The translations under genes and the position numbers were made by a program. From an uncultured Flammeovirgaceae bacterium (GTDB lineage: Bacteria > Bacteroidota > Bacteroidia > Cytophagales > Cyclobacteriaceae), in the NCBI GenBank assembly GCA_946886805.1, contig CAMPJM010000203.1, positions 1 through 7,168 on the forward strand: DNA of 7,168 nt, read 5' to 3'. Shown here piece by piece: positions 6,801-7,168 of the stretch (positions are counted from its first letter, which is position 1; the number at the start of each line of letters is the position of its first letter). The notes beneath the pieces were generated by a model, which saw nothing but the letters and a program-made list of their open reading frames with translations, was not told where the DNA came from and ran no database searches.

Positions 6801-7168
6801 AATAAGTCAGACAGGTGGTAAATTAGGGGCAACTTGTTATACGGGAAGTTTGTCTAAAACGGGCTTAGCAGCAGGCTCTTATGTGGTTTCCCTTTGGGCA
6901 AAAGGTACAGGCAGTATTTCAGTAAATAATTCTGTGAAAACACCTGACGCTAATTGGACATTTCTACAATGGGAAATTGATAATACTACCAATATTTCAG
7001 TAATTAATAATGGAAGTAAAATTGACGAAGTTCGATTATTTCCTGGAAATGCACAAATGACCTCATATACTTATAAACCTTTATTTGGAATATCGACTGA
7101 AACAGATCCCAATAACTTTACAACATATTATAATTATGATGTTGTAGGAAAATTAATTAGTATTAAAG
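3823..7168 (+). CDS. Second large RHS-family protein, N-terminal part (3' partial)
   Basis: An uninterrupted frame of 1115 codons runs from the ATG at 3823 off the right edge; I translated it throughout and found no stop. Residues 1-23 form a signal peptide (basic IKSLR, Leu/Phe core, cleavage likely after TYA, leaving QIPQ), so the protein is exported. The Bacteroidota RHS N-terminal domain follows: SPNAAGFGNFGG (34-45), SLFTGTPNISIPAYTL (49-64), ISLSYDASGVK (73-83), GLNWNLSYGGVITREV (92-107) and EPDEFTFNFLGISGNFFLD (157-175). The middle contains LSKITYPTGGTTEFEYE (521-537) and IAGGLRIKKITDYD (561-574), typical of these proteins. Residues about 974-1075 look like a beta-sandwich, carbohydrate-binding-like module (TGFEHP at the start, KIDEVRLFP at the end). 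A YD-type repeat follows (DPNNFTTYYNYDVVGKLISIK). The RHS core and any toxin tip would lie to the right. The start has an A-rich leader, 65 bp after lipoprotein 3. Confidence 0.93.
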   Translation, partial: MIKSLRPLLLFLVLFAHSFVTYAQIPQPPIAVPSPNAAGFGNFGGTDVSLFTGTPNISIPAYTLSNGNIKVPISLSYDASGVKPDQHPGFVGLNWNLSYGGVITREVKDLPDDNNQLYMGYVVGYYERYATLGADNWSEEEFITGLASTYGYIDDTEPDEFTFNFLGISGNFFLDHERNWKVRSNKKITVTITPGSAPLSPPFTPPSNSPFAAQGTYTGSFPGFVITTEDGTQYVFGYTTDAIEYSIGFFNQINESWVANSWYLTKIIDTKGNEISYTYERGEFISDMYISLQMRNEKTESTSLSWTFFPSFGAVGGSDFLSPGCSSYNSGWPEQGPYTGKLISPVYIKEIKGKKELIKFNTTISNELRYGQPIYDHYREFMGQTSTHDYMYFLYKGEWPDADHNYPNILNNLQWVKLDNIEIVNAFNDDVERQFEFKYNNNPDERLMLKAFGEVSLSPNTFIPLFQFTYIDDEAIALPPYLDNETDHWGFYNGRKAVIDDITAFYNLKEPDPDYLLEGTLSKITYPTGGTTEFEYENHSYAKEVDIVRSNPLKSLSVDKIAGGLRIKKITDYDPDGGVEVAKEYFYVKNYSPTTGITGRSSGILGGKAQYYFDGYKTKYNEGSDLSYSEVVFSVQPLFDMGENGMGSHIGYSEVVEKYSDGSSVAYKFTNFEAHPGLDAGHMDDGYISTLQVTKSPYEPYSSKAFERGKLLSKIIYNGSGDPVSKNIYTYKALNDDFARAVKAYTSHACGSTLRLYEGTSYKNYAYPFVLSTEENITYDMNDPTKSFAQKFIYHYDNPDHLQQTRIVESTSDGKNLTTLKSFPADYLLGSTDAPFIDLLINSHIHNAVIEKVTYEDINSGNVKILNGELNHYDNLGKGLLKETYFLENSNPILLEDFRFSAVDRAGQLPFNGSKSSFFQFSGYKPRIEYNYNSANNLVEFTVDDYQSKSYMWGYEESLPIAEVVNGKFKNIAYTGFEHPTNTGGWLLSNAALISQTGGKLGATCYTGSLSKTGLAAGSYVVSLWAKGTGSISVNNSVKTPDANWTFLQWEIDNTTNISVINNGSKIDEVRLFPGNAQMTSYTYKPLFGISTETDPNNFTTYYNYDVVGKLISIK
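6742..7047 (+). other. Beta-sandwich / carbohydrate-binding-like module inside the second RHS protein
   Basis: Residues about 974-1075 of the second RHS protein begin with AYTGFEHPTNTGGW and end with GSKIDEVRLFPGNAQMTSYTY. In between are short strands rich in Ser, Thr, Gly and aromatics (SYVVSLWAKGTGSISVNNS, TFLQWEIDN). The opening Gly-Phe-Glu and closing Ile-Asp-Glu-Val-Arg-Leu frame galactose-binding-like beta-sandwiches that often sit before the YD repeats in Bacteroidota RHS proteins. The fold is inferred from this pattern; ligand binding is not shown. Confidence 0.55.

Noticed and set aside
1..7168. CRISPR array, tRNA, rRNA, riboswitch, insertion sequence or transposase
   Set aside because: I saw no regularly spaced repeats, no cloverleaf or rRNA signatures, and no transposase motif. 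Nearly all the sequence is explained by protein-coding genes.

Overview
The window looks like an accessory, polymorphic-toxin region of a Bacteroidota chromosome, probably a Cytophagia- or Flavobacteria-like member (inferred). The RHS proteins at both ends carry motifs typical of that phylum ([39 protein letters not shown]). Start codons are preceded by A-rich tracts rather than Shine-Dalgarno sequences, and non-coding DNA is very AT-rich. Every supported gene is on the + strand.

Layout: (1) bases 1-1697 hold the C-terminal part of a large RHS protein whose beginning lies left of the window. Its conserved RHS core ends at an Asp-Pro-Asp-Gly motif at about base 968. It is followed by a variable C-terminal region: a Gly/Ser linker, a hydrophobic stretch, and a basic AT-rich tip that I do not recognise. 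(2) Two very small genes, 1709-1903 and 1904-2131, follow directly. Each encodes a protein with two predicted membrane helices, and they are the natural immunity candidates for the upstream tip. (3) A GC-rich palindromic element lies at 2142-2178. (4) Three tandem paralogous lipoprotein genes (2196-2651, 2778-3251, 3290-3757) follow. Copies 2 and 3 share a 41-bp block across their stop codons with one mismatch, which points to recent duplication. (5) From 3823 to the right edge an open frame of 1115 codons encodes the N-terminal part of a second large RHS protein. It has a signal peptide, the conserved N-terminal domain, a mid-region YD-like motif and a beta-sandwich-like module. It has no stop inside the window.

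How the genes may work together (inference): the segment reads as the junction between two RHS toxin genes, where toxin tips and immunity genes are exchanged. G+C falls sharply from the conserved RHS part (33/60 in bases 361-420) to the tip (13/60 in 1621-1680) and the small membrane genes (12/60 in 1981-2040), as expected for recombining toxin/immunity modules. The two membrane proteins probably guard against the upstream tip. The three lipoproteins could be an array of periplasmic or surface immunity proteins, or secreted accessory factors of the RHS system. None of these assignments can be proven from sequence alone. The longest gap between genes is 126 bp (2652-2777).
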